From contig CACPQM010000001.1 in NCBI GenBank assembly GCA_902636075.1, positions 62,001 through 126,000 on the forward strand: 64,000 nt of DNA, in the 5' to 3' direction. The stretch comes from an uncultured Pelagibacteraceae bacterium (GTDB lineage Bacteria > Pseudomonadota > Alphaproteobacteria > Pelagibacterales > Pelagibacteraceae). Below, in pieces: positions 1 to 8,304 of this stretch. The notes beneath the pieces are model-generated. The model saw only the letters and a program-made list of their open reading frames with translations. It searched no databases and was not told the DNA's origin. Every line of letters starts with the position of its first letter. Positions within the stretch are counted from its first letter, which is position 1. Made by a program: the position numbers and the translations under genes.

Positions 1-34
1 TGCTTAAACTTTTTTTCATAACTATTTAATCTAA

Positions 35-1060
35 TTATGAGTTTGAAAGTGATTCTTGCAATTCTTTATTAGAAATATAGCCTTTAGCATTTCCTTGTTT
101 ATCAACTACCTCACAATTAGAGTTACTACAAACAACTTGAGGTAGAAATTCCTCTATAAATTGGTCTTCTTCAACTTTTATTAAGTTTGATTTGTCAATA
201 TCATCTGATTGATTTACTGGTTTCATTATAATTTTTGCTTTTATAACCTTTGTTCTATTTACGTCTTTAACAAATGCCTCAACGTATTCATCAGCAGGGT
301 TCATTATAATTTCTACAGGTGTTCCTACCTGAACAAGTTTTCCTGCATTCAAAATTCCAATATGATCTCCTAACCTTAATGACTCATCAAGATCATGAGT
401 AATAAATACTATCGTCTTTTTTAATTCTGATTGTAGGTCTATAAGTTGTTTCTGCATATCACTTCTAATGAGAGGATCTAATGCAGAAAAAGCTTCGTCC
501 ATTAACATAATGTCCGTGTCAGTAGCTAAAGCTCTTGCAAGACCTACTCGCTGTTGCATACCTCCAGAAAGCTGTGCAGGATATTGATTTTCAAATCCAG
601 TCAAACCGACAGAATCGATTTTTTCCATAGCAACAGAATTTCTTTTTTCAATCTCCATACCTTGCATTTCGAGTCCATAACCAACATTTTGTAAAACTGT
701 TTTGTGTGGGAACAGCCCAAATCGTTGAAATACCATACTCATTTTCTGTCTTCTAAATTCAATTAATTGTTCTTTGTTTAGAGTGGTAACATCTTTGCCT
801 TCTACTAGAATTTCTCCAGAGGTTGGGTCTATTAATCTATTTAAGTGTCTAATTAGTGTTGATTTTCCTGATCCAGACAAACCCATACAAACAAATGTTT
901 CTCCCTCTTCAATTTTTAAGGATACATTATCTAAACCAACCGTATGTCCAGTTTTTTCTAGAACATCTTCTTTTGTAGCTCCTTCTTGAACCATTTTAAG
1001 AACGCTAGCAGGTTTTGGACCAAAAATTTTGTATACGTTATTGATTTCGATTTTAGACAT
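35..1060 (-). CDS. proV: Betaine/proline ABC transporter ATPase (ProV/OpuAA type), copy 1
   Basis: This 341-residue protein is the ATP-hydrolysing subunit of a quaternary-amine importer on the cytoplasmic face of the inner membrane. Walker A (GLSGSGKST) lies at residues 60-68, the LSGG signature at 164-167, Walker B with catalytic Glu near 184-190 and the switch His at 222. The roughly 40-residue N-terminal stretch before the core ABC fold and the GHTV motif are typical of ProV. The C-terminal 70 residues look like a single degenerate CBS half rather than a full CBS pair. The residue after the Walker B DE is Ala where Pro is usual. It is separated from the binding protein and permease by two other genes, so partnership with them is inferred. 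Family assignment is firm; substrate is not. Confidence 0.88.
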   Translation of the reverse strand: MSKIEINNVYKIFGPKPASVLKMVQEGATKEDVLEKTGHTVGLDNVSLKIEEGETFVCMGLSGSGKSTLIRHLNRLIDPTSGEILVEGKDVTTLNKEQLIEFRRQKMSMVFQRFGLFPHKTVLQNVGYGLEMQGMEIEKRNSVAMEKIDSVGLTGFENQYPAQLSGGMQQRVGLARALATDTDIMLMDEAFSALDPLIRSDMQKQLIDLQSELKKTIVFITHDLDESLRLGDHIGILNAGKLVQVGTPVEIIMNPADEYVEAFVKDVNRTKVIKAKIIMKPVNQSDDIDKSNLIKVEEDQFIEEFLPQVVCSNSNCEVVDKQGNAKGYISNKELQESLSNS

Positions 1061-1174
1061 TTATTTAAAGTTTAGTTCTTTTAGTTCATCAAAGCAAATC
1101 AACAATAAAATAACTTTATTAAATTCAACTATTAATTGAATTGAAATTTTTTTGATTTTATATAATTATTTATT

Positions 1175-2299
1175 ATGAATTCTATTTCTAAAATCGCAAA
1201 AAATAGCACTTATTTACAAATTACTTGGAATGATGGTGAAGAAAGTAAATTTAATTACATGTGGTTAAGAGATAATTGTCCCACTGCACATGATAAAGAT
1301 TCAAGACATAGAATGTTTAATATCTTAGAGGTATCAAAAGAAATAAATCCCAAAAAATATTCTTTAAATGGTGATGGCAAATTAGAAATAGAGTGGAGTG
1401 AGGGTGACCACACAAGTTATTATGATCCTAAGTGGTTGAGAGAAAATTGTTATACTATTAAAAATAAACAAGAATATGTCTCACCTTATCATCTTTGGGA
1501 TAATAATTTGGAAAACGAATTTTCGTCGATATATATTGAACATGATGAAGTAATTAATTCTGATGAAGGATTAATAAAGTGGTTAGAATTATTACATCAT
1601 AAAGGTATAGCAATAGTTAAAAATTCACCTACAGAAAAAAAATCAGGCTTTGAAATTCTTCATAGAATAAGTCATGTAAGGGAAACCTTTTTTAAAACTC
1701 CTTTTGAAGTAATCAATATTCCAAAACCAAATAATTCTGCTTATACAGCTCATGCTCTAAGAAATCATATGGATTTACCTTGGTTTGAATTACCACCTGG
1801 TTATCAGTTTTTACACTGTTTAGTAAATGATGCAAAGGGTGGAGATTCCTCTGCAATTGATGGTTTTGCAGTTGCTGATTATTTGAGAAAAAATGAAAAA
1901 GATATTTTTGAAACATTAATCTCTGTACCTCTAAAGTTTAGAGATAAAGATTATACCCAAGAATCTCACCGAAGCTTCCATGCTCCAGCAATTAGTTTAA
2001 CAAAAGATAAAGATTTTCATGATATTAGATTTAGTGTTGCAACTATGGATGCATTAGACTGTCATCCAGACCAAATGGACAAAGTTTATAAAGCTCACCA
2101 CAGATTTGGTAATCTTTTACATGATGATAAATTTCAAATTAAATTTCGACTAGGACCAGGAGACATATTTTCTTTTAATAATAGGCGTGTTTTACACGGC
2201 AGAACAGCTTTTGATCCAAATTCAGGTCATCGTCATCTTCAAGGATACTATTTAGATAGAGATGAAATACTTGGAAGATTGGAATATCTTAAAAAATAA
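1175..2299 (+). CDS. Gamma-butyrobetaine-hydroxylase-like Fe(II)/2-oxoglutarate dioxygenase
   Basis: This 374-residue protein has the two-domain layout of the BBOX family: an N-terminal DUF971-like domain (residues about 10-95, with WLRDNC at 30-35) and a TauD-type double-stranded beta-helix core. The iron-binding facial triad is visible as H198-x-D200 and distal H341, followed by an Arg in the GHRHLQG stretch near 353 that would bind 2-oxoglutarate. The cysteine cluster that binds zinc in the N-terminal domain of eukaryotic BBOX is reduced to one Cys here. Known members hydroxylate gamma-butyrobetaine to carnitine or trimethyllysine; the neighbouring betaine-type transporter makes a trimethylammonium substrate plausible, but the exact substrate is inference. 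It is transcribed away from the ProV-like gene. Confidence 0.8.
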   Translation: MNSISKIAKNSTYLQITWNDGEESKFNYMWLRDNCPTAHDKDSRHRMFNILEVSKEINPKKYSLNGDGKLEIEWSEGDHTSYYDPKWLRENCYTIKNKQEYVSPYHLWDNNLENEFSSIYIEHDEVINSDEGLIKWLELLHHKGIAIVKNSPTEKKSGFEILHRISHVRETFFKTPFEVINIPKPNNSAYTAHALRNHMDLPWFELPPGYQFLHCLVNDAKGGDSSAIDGFAVADYLRKNEKDIFETLISVPLKFRDKDYTQESHRSFHAPAISLTKDKDFHDIRFSVATMDALDCHPDQMDKVYKAHHRFGNLLHDDKFQIKFRLGPGDIFSFNNRRVLHGRTAFDPNSGHRHLQGYYLDRDEILGRLEYLKK

Positions 2300-2302
2300 A
2301 AA

Positions 2303-2941
2303 TTATAAGTTTTCAAATATAAGATTGTTATTTTTATTATATTTCAAAAACTCCTTTTTACTTTTAATTGTGTAATAATATTTCTCTTTATTAATCATTT
2401 GTATTTTTCCATTATTTAAAAACTTTTTATCTAATATTAGATATTTTACTCTTTTATTTCGGCTAATTTTCAAAATAGATTTTATGCTAGATTTGTTGGA
2501 AAATGATAAACCCACTGATAGCTTTGAATTAAGTTTAAGAAGATTATAGATATTTTCATGCTTAAAAGAGATAAAAATACATTTTTTGAAACCTCTAGTT
2601 TCTTCAATCAAATTATATAATAGTTTTTTACTAAATAATGGCTTTATTTCAATAAAGACAGGAAATTTTTTTTTTGAGATTTTTAGAACCTCTTTCAATT
2701 GTGGTATTTGAAATTTTTTATTTTTAATCTTTTTTAGATCTTCATAATTAATATTTTTGATACTTTTGTTTATTTTAAAAATTCTTTTTAATGTAAAATC
2801 ATGAAAACATACAAACTTTTTATCCTTGGTTGAATGGATATCTGTCTCAATCCCAAATTTTTCCTTAAAAGATTCTTTAAAGGATTCTATGCAGTTTTCT
2901 TTGTAACTCTTATTTACAATTCCTCTGTGTATTATATGCAT
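2303..2941 (-). CDS. Small glycerophosphodiester phosphodiesterase family protein
   Basis: The 212-residue product starts with the HRG motif (H5) and carries the E32-x-D34 metal ligands and H47 in an HD pair, the signature catalytic residues of GDPD TIM-barrel enzymes, which cleave glycerophosphodiesters to glycerol-3-phosphate and an alcohol such as choline or ethanolamine. No signal peptide is seen, so action is probably cytoplasmic. It is shorter than the usual 240-260 residues and very Lys/Ile/Asn-rich, with a weakly conserved second half, so the barrel may be minimal. It lies downstream of the betaine-binding protein but behind a strong terminator, and its end is only 3 bp from the convergent dioxygenase gene. 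Release of choline-type headgroups would suit the betaine theme, but this is inference. Confidence 0.75.
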   Translation of the reverse strand: MHIIHRGIVNKSYKENCIESFKESFKEKFGIETDIHSTKDKKFVCFHDFTLKRIFKINKSIKNINYEDLKKIKNKKFQIPQLKEVLKISKKKFPVFIEIKPLFSKKLLYNLIEETRGFKKCIFISFKHENIYNLLKLNSKLSVGLSFSNKSSIKSILKISRNKRVKYLILDKKFLNNGKIQMINKEKYYYTIKSKKEFLKYNKNNNLIFENL

Positions 2942-2943
2942 GT

Positions 2944-2976
2944 AAAAAAAAAGGGCTCTGTTTCCACAAAGCCCTT
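2944..2976 (-). terminator. Intrinsic terminator after the betaine-binding protein gene
   Basis: A 7-bp stem (2951-2957 with 2970-2976) with a 12-base loop is followed, on the minus strand, by a run of at least seven T residues (A-run at 2944-2950 on the plus strand). It lies between the binding-protein gene and the downstream phosphodiesterase start at 2941, and would separate the two transcriptionally. Confidence 0.85.
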
Positions 2977-2999
2977 AATTATTTTTTGAAGTTTAATTA

Positions 3000-4010
3000 T
3001 TAGTTAGGTAACCAACTTTTCCATTTATCTGGATTATTGTCTAACCACTCATTTACAACTTCTTTAACGTCTCTTTTTTTGATGTCAACTTCAACAAGCA
3101 TCTTAGCTTGGTCTAAGTTTTCTAACTTCATTCTTTCAAAAAAAGCTTTTGCTTTAGCATGTTCTGGTTTAGCAAATGTGTCAGGATTTCCATAATTCAT
3201 AGTATAATCTTTATCCCAACCAGTTGCTGGCCATCCATCTGTACCACAAGTCTTCCAGTTGTTTGCTTCAGTAAAAGTGTCTCCTGCACAAGTTTTGTAG
3301 TCAGGAAGTTGAACTCCAACCATGTCAAACTCACCAAAGAACCAGTGTGGTGACCATAAGTATAACAAGAACGGCTCTTTTCTCATGTAAGCAGCTTTTG
3401 CTTCTGCAATTGCAGCCGCTTCAGTACCTAGCTCATCTGCTTGGAAATCAATTCCTAAAAGATCAAGTCTTTTTTGGTCATGACAGTTCCAACCAGCTAC
3501 AGGACATCCAATTAATCTACCTTTACCGCCTGTTTCAATAGTAGCAAATTTAGCTTTATGTTTGTTTAGGTCTCTCCAAGTTTTAATGCCTAATTCATCT
3601 GCAGCATATTTAGGTATCCAGTAATCTGACATACCGATGATTCCAGTAGTTCCTAAAAGATCAACTGTTCCATCTCCTTTATAAGACTTTACTACTTTGC
3701 CGTCATAAATTAAATCTTCATTAAACATTACATCGTCTGCCTCTGCATAACTTGGCCAACTCTCGCAAGCGAAATCAAGTTCTCCAGCTGCAATTGCTTC
3801 CCATAATCCAGTACCAGAAGGGAAAACTGTTTGTTTAACTTTATAGCCCATTTCTCTTTCAAGAATTGCTACTGCAACTTCACAAGTAATTATTCCACCT
3901 GTCCAGTCAGCAATAGCAGCATGTAATCTTTTTGCATTTGCCTGAGTAAGACTTGCAAATAAAATTACGAAAGATAAAAATAGAGCTGATATTGTTTTTG
4001 ATAACCTCAT
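3000..4010 (-). CDS. proX: Periplasmic betaine-type substrate-binding protein (ProX/OpuAC)
   Basis: This 336-residue protein has a clear Sec signal peptide (basic start, hydrophobic core to about residue 22, cleavage near QANA) followed by an OpuAC domain. It would capture a quaternary amine or similar osmolyte in the periplasm and deliver it to the fused permease encoded just upstream. Several Trp residues are present in contexts like those that form aromatic binding cages in ProX, such as ADWTGG near 35-40 and CESWPS near 107. A strong Shine-Dalgarno (GAGAGGAAA, minus strand of 4014-4022) precedes the ATG, and a terminator follows the gene. The exact ligand (glycine betaine, proline betaine, DMSP, carnitine) cannot be read from the sequence. 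Confidence 0.88.
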   Translation of the reverse strand: MRLSKTISALFLSFVILFASLTQANAKRLHAAIADWTGGIITCEVAVAILEREMGYKVKQTVFPSGTGLWEAIAAGELDFACESWPSYAEADDVMFNEDLIYDGKVVKSYKGDGTVDLLGTTGIIGMSDYWIPKYAADELGIKTWRDLNKHKAKFATIETGGKGRLIGCPVAGWNCHDQKRLDLLGIDFQADELGTEAAAIAEAKAAYMRKEPFLLYLWSPHWFFGEFDMVGVQLPDYKTCAGDTFTEANNWKTCGTDGWPATGWDKDYTMNYGNPDTFAKPEHAKAKAFFERMKLENLDQAKMLVEVDIKKRDVKEVVNEWLDNNPDKWKSWLPN

Positions 4011-4013
4011 TTA

Positions 4014-4022
4014 TTTCCTCTC
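4014..4022 (-). promoter_or_regulatory. Strong Shine-Dalgarno of the ProX-type gene
   Basis: The minus-strand sequence GAGAGGAAA lies just ahead of the ATG. Nearly the same motif precedes the Dpp-type binding-protein gene (33141-33149), whereas most metabolic genes in the window lack a recognisable one. Confidence 0.7.
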
Positions 4023-4099
4023 ATTTAATTAATTAAAGTCTTATCTTAAAACAAAAATTACTAGTTTGTAAACTGTGAATTATGATGCTTTTACTTGAC

Positions 4100-6217
4100 T
4101 TATAAGCCTAAAGCTTCTCTCTGCTTTTTGGTCCAAGCAAGTGAAATTCTGTCAATAATTATTGCTAATAGCACAATACCTATACCTGCGGCTAAACCTC
4201 TTCCCGTGTCAGACCTCGCTAACCCATTAAATACTTCCAAACCTAACCCTTTTCCACCTATCAATGGTGTAACGATTTGCATTGCGAAAGCCATAATTAC
4301 TGTTTGATTAAATCCAATAACTAAACTTGGAATTGCTAATGGAAATTTTATTTTGTTTAAAGTTTGAAGAAGAGTTCCTCCAAATGAACGTGATACCTCT
4401 GAATAAGTACCAGATACCTGAGTTAAACCTAAAGATGTTAATCGAATGATGGGTGGTATGGAGTATATTACTGTTGCTAGTACAGCAGATACTATTCCTC
4501 CTCCAAAAAACATCAAAACAGGAATTAAATAACAGAAGTAAGGTAAAGTCTGCATGGCATCTAAAACCACGTTTTGAACATTTCTAAATCTCTCATTATA
4601 AGAAGCAATAATTCCAAGAGGAACTCCAATTATAAAACATAAAGCTACAGACACTAAAACAGATGATAGTGTTATCATTGATTGTGGCCATATCCCACAA
4701 GCACCAATAAAAAGTAATAATATTGCTGTAATAATTGCAAATCTGATACCAACAGTAAAATATCCAATTGCTGCAAATACACCTAGTGTATACCACCACG
4801 GCACATGAGTTAGGAATATATCAAGTGGTCTTAAAAGTTTAAGATATACAAATCCTCTAAGAGCTTTTGTAAATGCAATAAAACCAGGATTAACAGTTAA
4901 AGACTCTACACTATTAGAAATTGGTTGTCTTATTGATAATCTCCACTCTTCAGGAAATGATCCTATACTTATCATATAAGAATCAACGAATGATATAGTC
5001 AGAACAAGTAAAAAAGATGGAATGATATAATATCTTCTAGAAATTATTTCACCAATATCTCTAGCTGTTTGTCTATTTGCTAACGAAATACAAAATTCAA
5101 ATATATATGCAATAAATTTTGTCAAATTTGTACAAACAAAATTAATTAAACCACCTAAAAATTCTAAAGGCTTTTCTATAATTCTTGCTATAGTAAATTT
5201 TTCCCAAGATTGAGGAAGCAAATAAAATTTTTGAACGTTCGATGGAAGTATTTGTTTCGTTTTACTAAATGACATACTAAATCTATCAAACATTATTGCC
5301 ATGAAAAGAATACAGAGTCCTCCTTCCATTGCCCATCCAACATCAAGTCTTCTAATTGCTTGCCATACTTGACCACCGATCCCTTCAGCTCCAATAAAAC
5401 ATGCTAAAACTACAAGCGCTAAAGCCATCATTATCACCTGATTAATTCCCATCATTATACTTGGAAGTGAAAGTGGAATTTTAATTTTAAATAGGAGTTG
5501 TAATTTACTTGATCCAAATGAGGTTGCAGATTCTATAGTTTCTGCTGAAACTTGTCTTATACCGGTATTTGTTAATCTTATGATCGGAGGCATAGAGTAA
5601 ATCATTGTGGCTAATATTGCTGGAGCCCCTCCAATTCCAAAAAAGAAAAGAGCTGGAAAAAGATAAACAAACGCAGGCATTACTTGCATTGTATCTAAAA
5701 TAGGCTTCATAAAATTTTCAAATCTGTCACTTTGTGAGCAAAGCACACCCAAGGTAACTCCAACTACTACACATAGTAAAACAGATAAACCCATCAACGC
5801 CACTGTTTGCAAAGACGGTTCCCACATTCCTGTTGCACCCCAAAAATAAATAACGAATAAAGAGTACAACCCTAATCTTAAACCACCTGCAATTAAGCAG
5901 GGTAAAAATATTAATGCAGCAATTAATAGCCAGGGAGAGTCGATCAAAAAATCTTCAACAAAGTAATATACATTTTTTATGTAACTGGCTATTATTTTGG
6001 TAATCCATCTATAATTTTTCTTTAAATAATCTTCACCCTCATTAACCCATGCTGTAAATGTAAATTGGTCAGTGACGACCTTTGGCATTTTTGAAGGACC
6101 ATCACTTTGAAAAGATAACCACAATGCAACTAAAAATGTTATTAAGATTACAGAATATGTAATAATATTTTTTGATGAATTTGGCTTTCCTTGGATACTT
6201 GCTACTTCAGATGACAT
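4100..6217 (-). CDS. proW: Fused double permease of betaine-type ABC importer (ProW-ProW)
   Basis: The 705-residue protein contains two complete binding-protein-dependent permease domains in tandem, roughly residues 95-315 and 455-700, each with several hydrophobic helices and an EAA-type coupling loop (ESATSFGSSK in the first, EVSRSFGGTL in the second). A hydrophilic N-terminus and a linker region near residues 320-400 separate them. In standard ProW/OpuAB systems two copies of one ~300-residue permease form a homodimer; here both halves are covalently linked and have diverged, so the channel would be an asymmetric pseudo-dimer. It would bind one of the two ProV-like ATPases and receive substrate from the ProX-like protein encoded 89 bp downstream. 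The family call is firm; which ATPase it uses is not determined. Confidence 0.87.
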   Translation of the reverse strand: MSSEVASIQGKPNSSKNIITYSVILITFLVALWLSFQSDGPSKMPKVVTDQFTFTAWVNEGEDYLKKNYRWITKIIASYIKNVYYFVEDFLIDSPWLLIAALIFLPCLIAGGLRLGLYSLFVIYFWGATGMWEPSLQTVALMGLSVLLCVVVGVTLGVLCSQSDRFENFMKPILDTMQVMPAFVYLFPALFFFGIGGAPAILATMIYSMPPIIRLTNTGIRQVSAETIESATSFGSSKLQLLFKIKIPLSLPSIMMGINQVIMMALALVVLACFIGAEGIGGQVWQAIRRLDVGWAMEGGLCILFMAIMFDRFSMSFSKTKQILPSNVQKFYLLPQSWEKFTIARIIEKPLEFLGGLINFVCTNLTKFIAYIFEFCISLANRQTARDIGEIISRRYYIIPSFLLVLTISFVDSYMISIGSFPEEWRLSIRQPISNSVESLTVNPGFIAFTKALRGFVYLKLLRPLDIFLTHVPWWYTLGVFAAIGYFTVGIRFAIITAILLLFIGACGIWPQSMITLSSVLVSVALCFIIGVPLGIIASYNERFRNVQNVVLDAMQTLPYFCYLIPVLMFFGGGIVSAVLATVIYSIPPIIRLTSLGLTQVSGTYSEVSRSFGGTLLQTLNKIKFPLAIPSLVIGFNQTVIMAFAMQIVTPLIGGKGLGLEVFNGLARSDTGRGLAAGIGIVLLAIIIDRISLAWTKKQREALGL

Positions 6218-6276
6218 ATTATCTAAAATTTAAAATAAATAATTTTACTTTTAAAGAAAAATATTGTCTATTTTTG

Positions 6277-6292
6277 TGTTATTAAAATAACA
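6277..6292. promoter_or_regulatory. Inverted repeat in divergent intergenic region
   Basis: A perfect 6-bp inverted repeat (TGTTAT, 4-base spacer, ATAACA) lies 4 bp before the ATG of the second ProV-like gene, in the 79-bp gap shared with the divergent permease gene. It could be an operator or a translation-modulating hairpin. In AT-rich DNA such a short repeat can also arise by chance. Confidence 0.25.
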
Positions 6293-6296
6293 AAAT

Positions 6297-7343
6297 ATGA
6301 ATAATCAACCAAAAATAACGTGTTCAAATGTTTGGAAATTATTTGGTTCTGACGAACAAAGAATAATTAAAGATTTAGATAAAAGCTTATCAATAAAAGA
6401 AGTTCAAGAAAAGACCGGACATGTAGTTGCAGTAAAAGATGTTAGCTTTTCAATTGAGAAAGGAGAGACATTTGTTGTAATGGGTTTATCAGGAAGCGGA
6501 AAGTCAACTTTAGTTAGATGTATTTCAAGATTAATCGAACCAACTTCTGGAACAGTTAAAATGGATGATGTTGATGTAACGAAAATGAGTGGAAGAGAAT
6601 TATTAGATTTAAGAAGAAATAAAATGAGCATGGTTTTTCAACATTTTGGTTTATTTCCACATAGAACAGTTGTGGAGAATATTGGATATGGTTTAGAGAT
6701 TAGAGGAAATAAAAAAAATGATAGAGTAGAAAAATCAATGGAAGTTTTAAAAATGGTTGGTTTAGAAGGTTGGCACAACAATTACCCAAGAGAGTTATCT
6801 GGAGGTATGCAACAAAGAGTGGGTCTAGCTCGAGCACTTGCTGTTGATCCAGAAATTTTAATTTTTGATGAACCTTTTTCAGCATTAGATCCATTAATTA
6901 GAAGAGAAATGCAGGATGAACTATTAAAGATACAAGAAAAATTACAGAAGACAATGGTATTTATTACTCATGATTTCTTAGAGGCAATTAAAATGGGTGA
7001 TCATATAGCAATTATGAAAGATGGAGAAGTTTCTCAAGTCGGAACACCAGAGGAAATTGTTGCTAACCCCAAAGATCAATATGTAAAAGATTTTTGCGAA
7101 GACGTACCAAAATATAAAGTACTTAGTGCAAGCAAAGTAATGAGGGAGCAATGTTGTGACGATACAAAAAAAATGTTTGAAAACGGATCAAATAATATTC
7201 CTCACAATTCAAAAATAGAAACTTTAATTGATAAGCTTGTAGATACAGATCAGAAATTTCCAGTGGTTAATAGTGAGACAGGCGAGCTTATTGGTGAAAT
7301 TGATAGAGCAATAGTTATGAAATCAATGAAATCTGCTAGTTAA
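6297..7343 (+). CDS. proV: Betaine/proline ABC transporter ATPase (ProV/OpuAA type), copy 2
   Basis: This 348-residue ATPase has the ProV layout: an N-terminal extension of about 45 residues, Walker A GLSGSGKST at 63-71, LSGG at 167-170, Walker B with DEP at 187-193, and a C-terminal region (about 280-345) resembling a single CBS motif. It is divergently transcribed from the fused permease and binding protein and shares their 79-bp control region, which makes it the likelier energy partner of that permease than copy 1 at the window start. Unlike copy 1 it keeps the usual DEP in Walker B. Its last 8 bp overlap the convergent EamA gene. Confidence 0.88.
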   Translation: MNNQPKITCSNVWKLFGSDEQRIIKDLDKSLSIKEVQEKTGHVVAVKDVSFSIEKGETFVVMGLSGSGKSTLVRCISRLIEPTSGTVKMDDVDVTKMSGRELLDLRRNKMSMVFQHFGLFPHRTVVENIGYGLEIRGNKKNDRVEKSMEVLKMVGLEGWHNNYPRELSGGMQQRVGLARALAVDPEILIFDEPFSALDPLIRREMQDELLKIQEKLQKTMVFITHDFLEAIKMGDHIAIMKDGEVSQVGTPEEIVANPKDQYVKDFCEDVPKYKVLSASKVMREQCCDDTKKMFENGSNNIPHNSKIETLIDKLVDTDQKFPVVNSETGELIGEIDRAIVMKSMKSAS

Positions 7344-8268
7344 TTTCTCTACTCACCTTAGTTTTTTTTTGTTTTACTTTATCTCTCCAAATTATAATCA
7401 TTCCAGCAAACACAATTACGAAAACTCCTGGAAATAATTGTTCCCAAGGAGCCTCATTAAAAAATAACCAACCTAAAACAAATGATGAAGGAATACCAAA
7501 ATATTCAAACGAAGCCATCTTACTTGCAGAGATTAATCTATAAGAATAGATAAAAAGTATTGCTGCAGTACCTCCAAGAATACCAGTTAATGTCATAAGA
7601 AAAAAATCTTGGGTACTTTTTATTTCTGCATGTCCAGTAGTCAATAAAAACAGTACAACACCACCAATTACATTGAATATTAAAGTGTATAATTGAATTT
7701 TTGCTGTTGAGTGACCATCAGGTATAAATTTTAAAATTATCACACTCAATGCCCAAGCAATTGCTGTTAGAATTGGAAATATTGAGTAAAAACTAAATAT
7801 GTCACTTCCTGGCTGAACAATTAAAACGACTCCAAAAAAACCTATAAAAATTGCGGACCATCTATAAATACCAACTTTATCCTTTAAAAAAATTATTGAT
7901 AAAATTACAATAAAAAATGGTGAAGAAAATGTAAGAACCATAGCAGTAGCAAATTCTAAATTAATCACTGAAATAAATATGAATATATTCATTGATAAGA
8001 AAGCCAAACCTCTAAAAAAGCTTAAAACAATAAATTTGCTGTTAAGGTTTTTAAAAACTGAAATATATTCTTTAGTAAATAAAATAAGTATAAATAAAGG
8101 AATTACTCCCGCAATATTTCTAAAAACTGCTAACTGAATTACAGTATATTCATTGCCCAGAAACTTTATTACAACCATATACATATCCACACATAGGATT
8201 GCTAAGAGCATAGTAACTATTGCTAAATATGTTTTTTTTAAATCTGTATTCTCAGACAAAATATTCAT
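7336..8268 (-). CDS. EamA/DMT-family transporter
   Basis: The 310-residue product has about ten hydrophobic segments in two homologous halves, the EamA/DMT (drug/metabolite transporter) pattern, with conserved glycine- and proline-rich motifs such as FIGFFGVVLIVQPG at the end of the first half. Members usually export amino acids, nucleobases or other small metabolites across the inner membrane, or import S-adenosylmethionine in a few cases. It overlaps the convergent ATPase gene by 8 bp and is divergent from the Fe-alcohol dehydrogenase with a 36-bp gap. Substrate is unknown. Two further EamA proteins occur in this window. Confidence 0.83.
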   Translation of the reverse strand: MNILSENTDLKKTYLAIVTMLLAILCVDMYMVVIKFLGNEYTVIQLAVFRNIAGVIPLFILILFTKEYISVFKNLNSKFIVLSFFRGLAFLSMNIFIFISVINLEFATAMVLTFSSPFFIVILSIIFLKDKVGIYRWSAIFIGFFGVVLIVQPGSDIFSFYSIFPILTAIAWALSVIILKFIPDGHSTAKIQLYTLIFNVIGGVVLFLLTTGHAEIKSTQDFFLMTLTGILGGTAAILFIYSYRLISASKMASFEYFGIPSSFVLGWLFFNEAPWEQLFPGVFVIVFAGMIIIWRDKVKQKKTKVSREIN

Positions 8269-8304
8269 TTATAATCTTTTAAAATTGTATACTTTATAAA
8301 ATAA

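Noticed and set aside
774..989. Open frame of 71 codons on the plus strand inside the first ProV-like gene
   Set aside because: It is antisense to a well-conserved ATPase, lacks any domain or start signal, and similar shadows occur inside most genes here.
4596..4799. Open frame of 67 codons on the same strand as the fused permease, in another frame
   Set aside because: The composition (many Cys, Trp and Tyr) is typical of an out-of-frame reading of membrane-protein coding DNA; no independent support.
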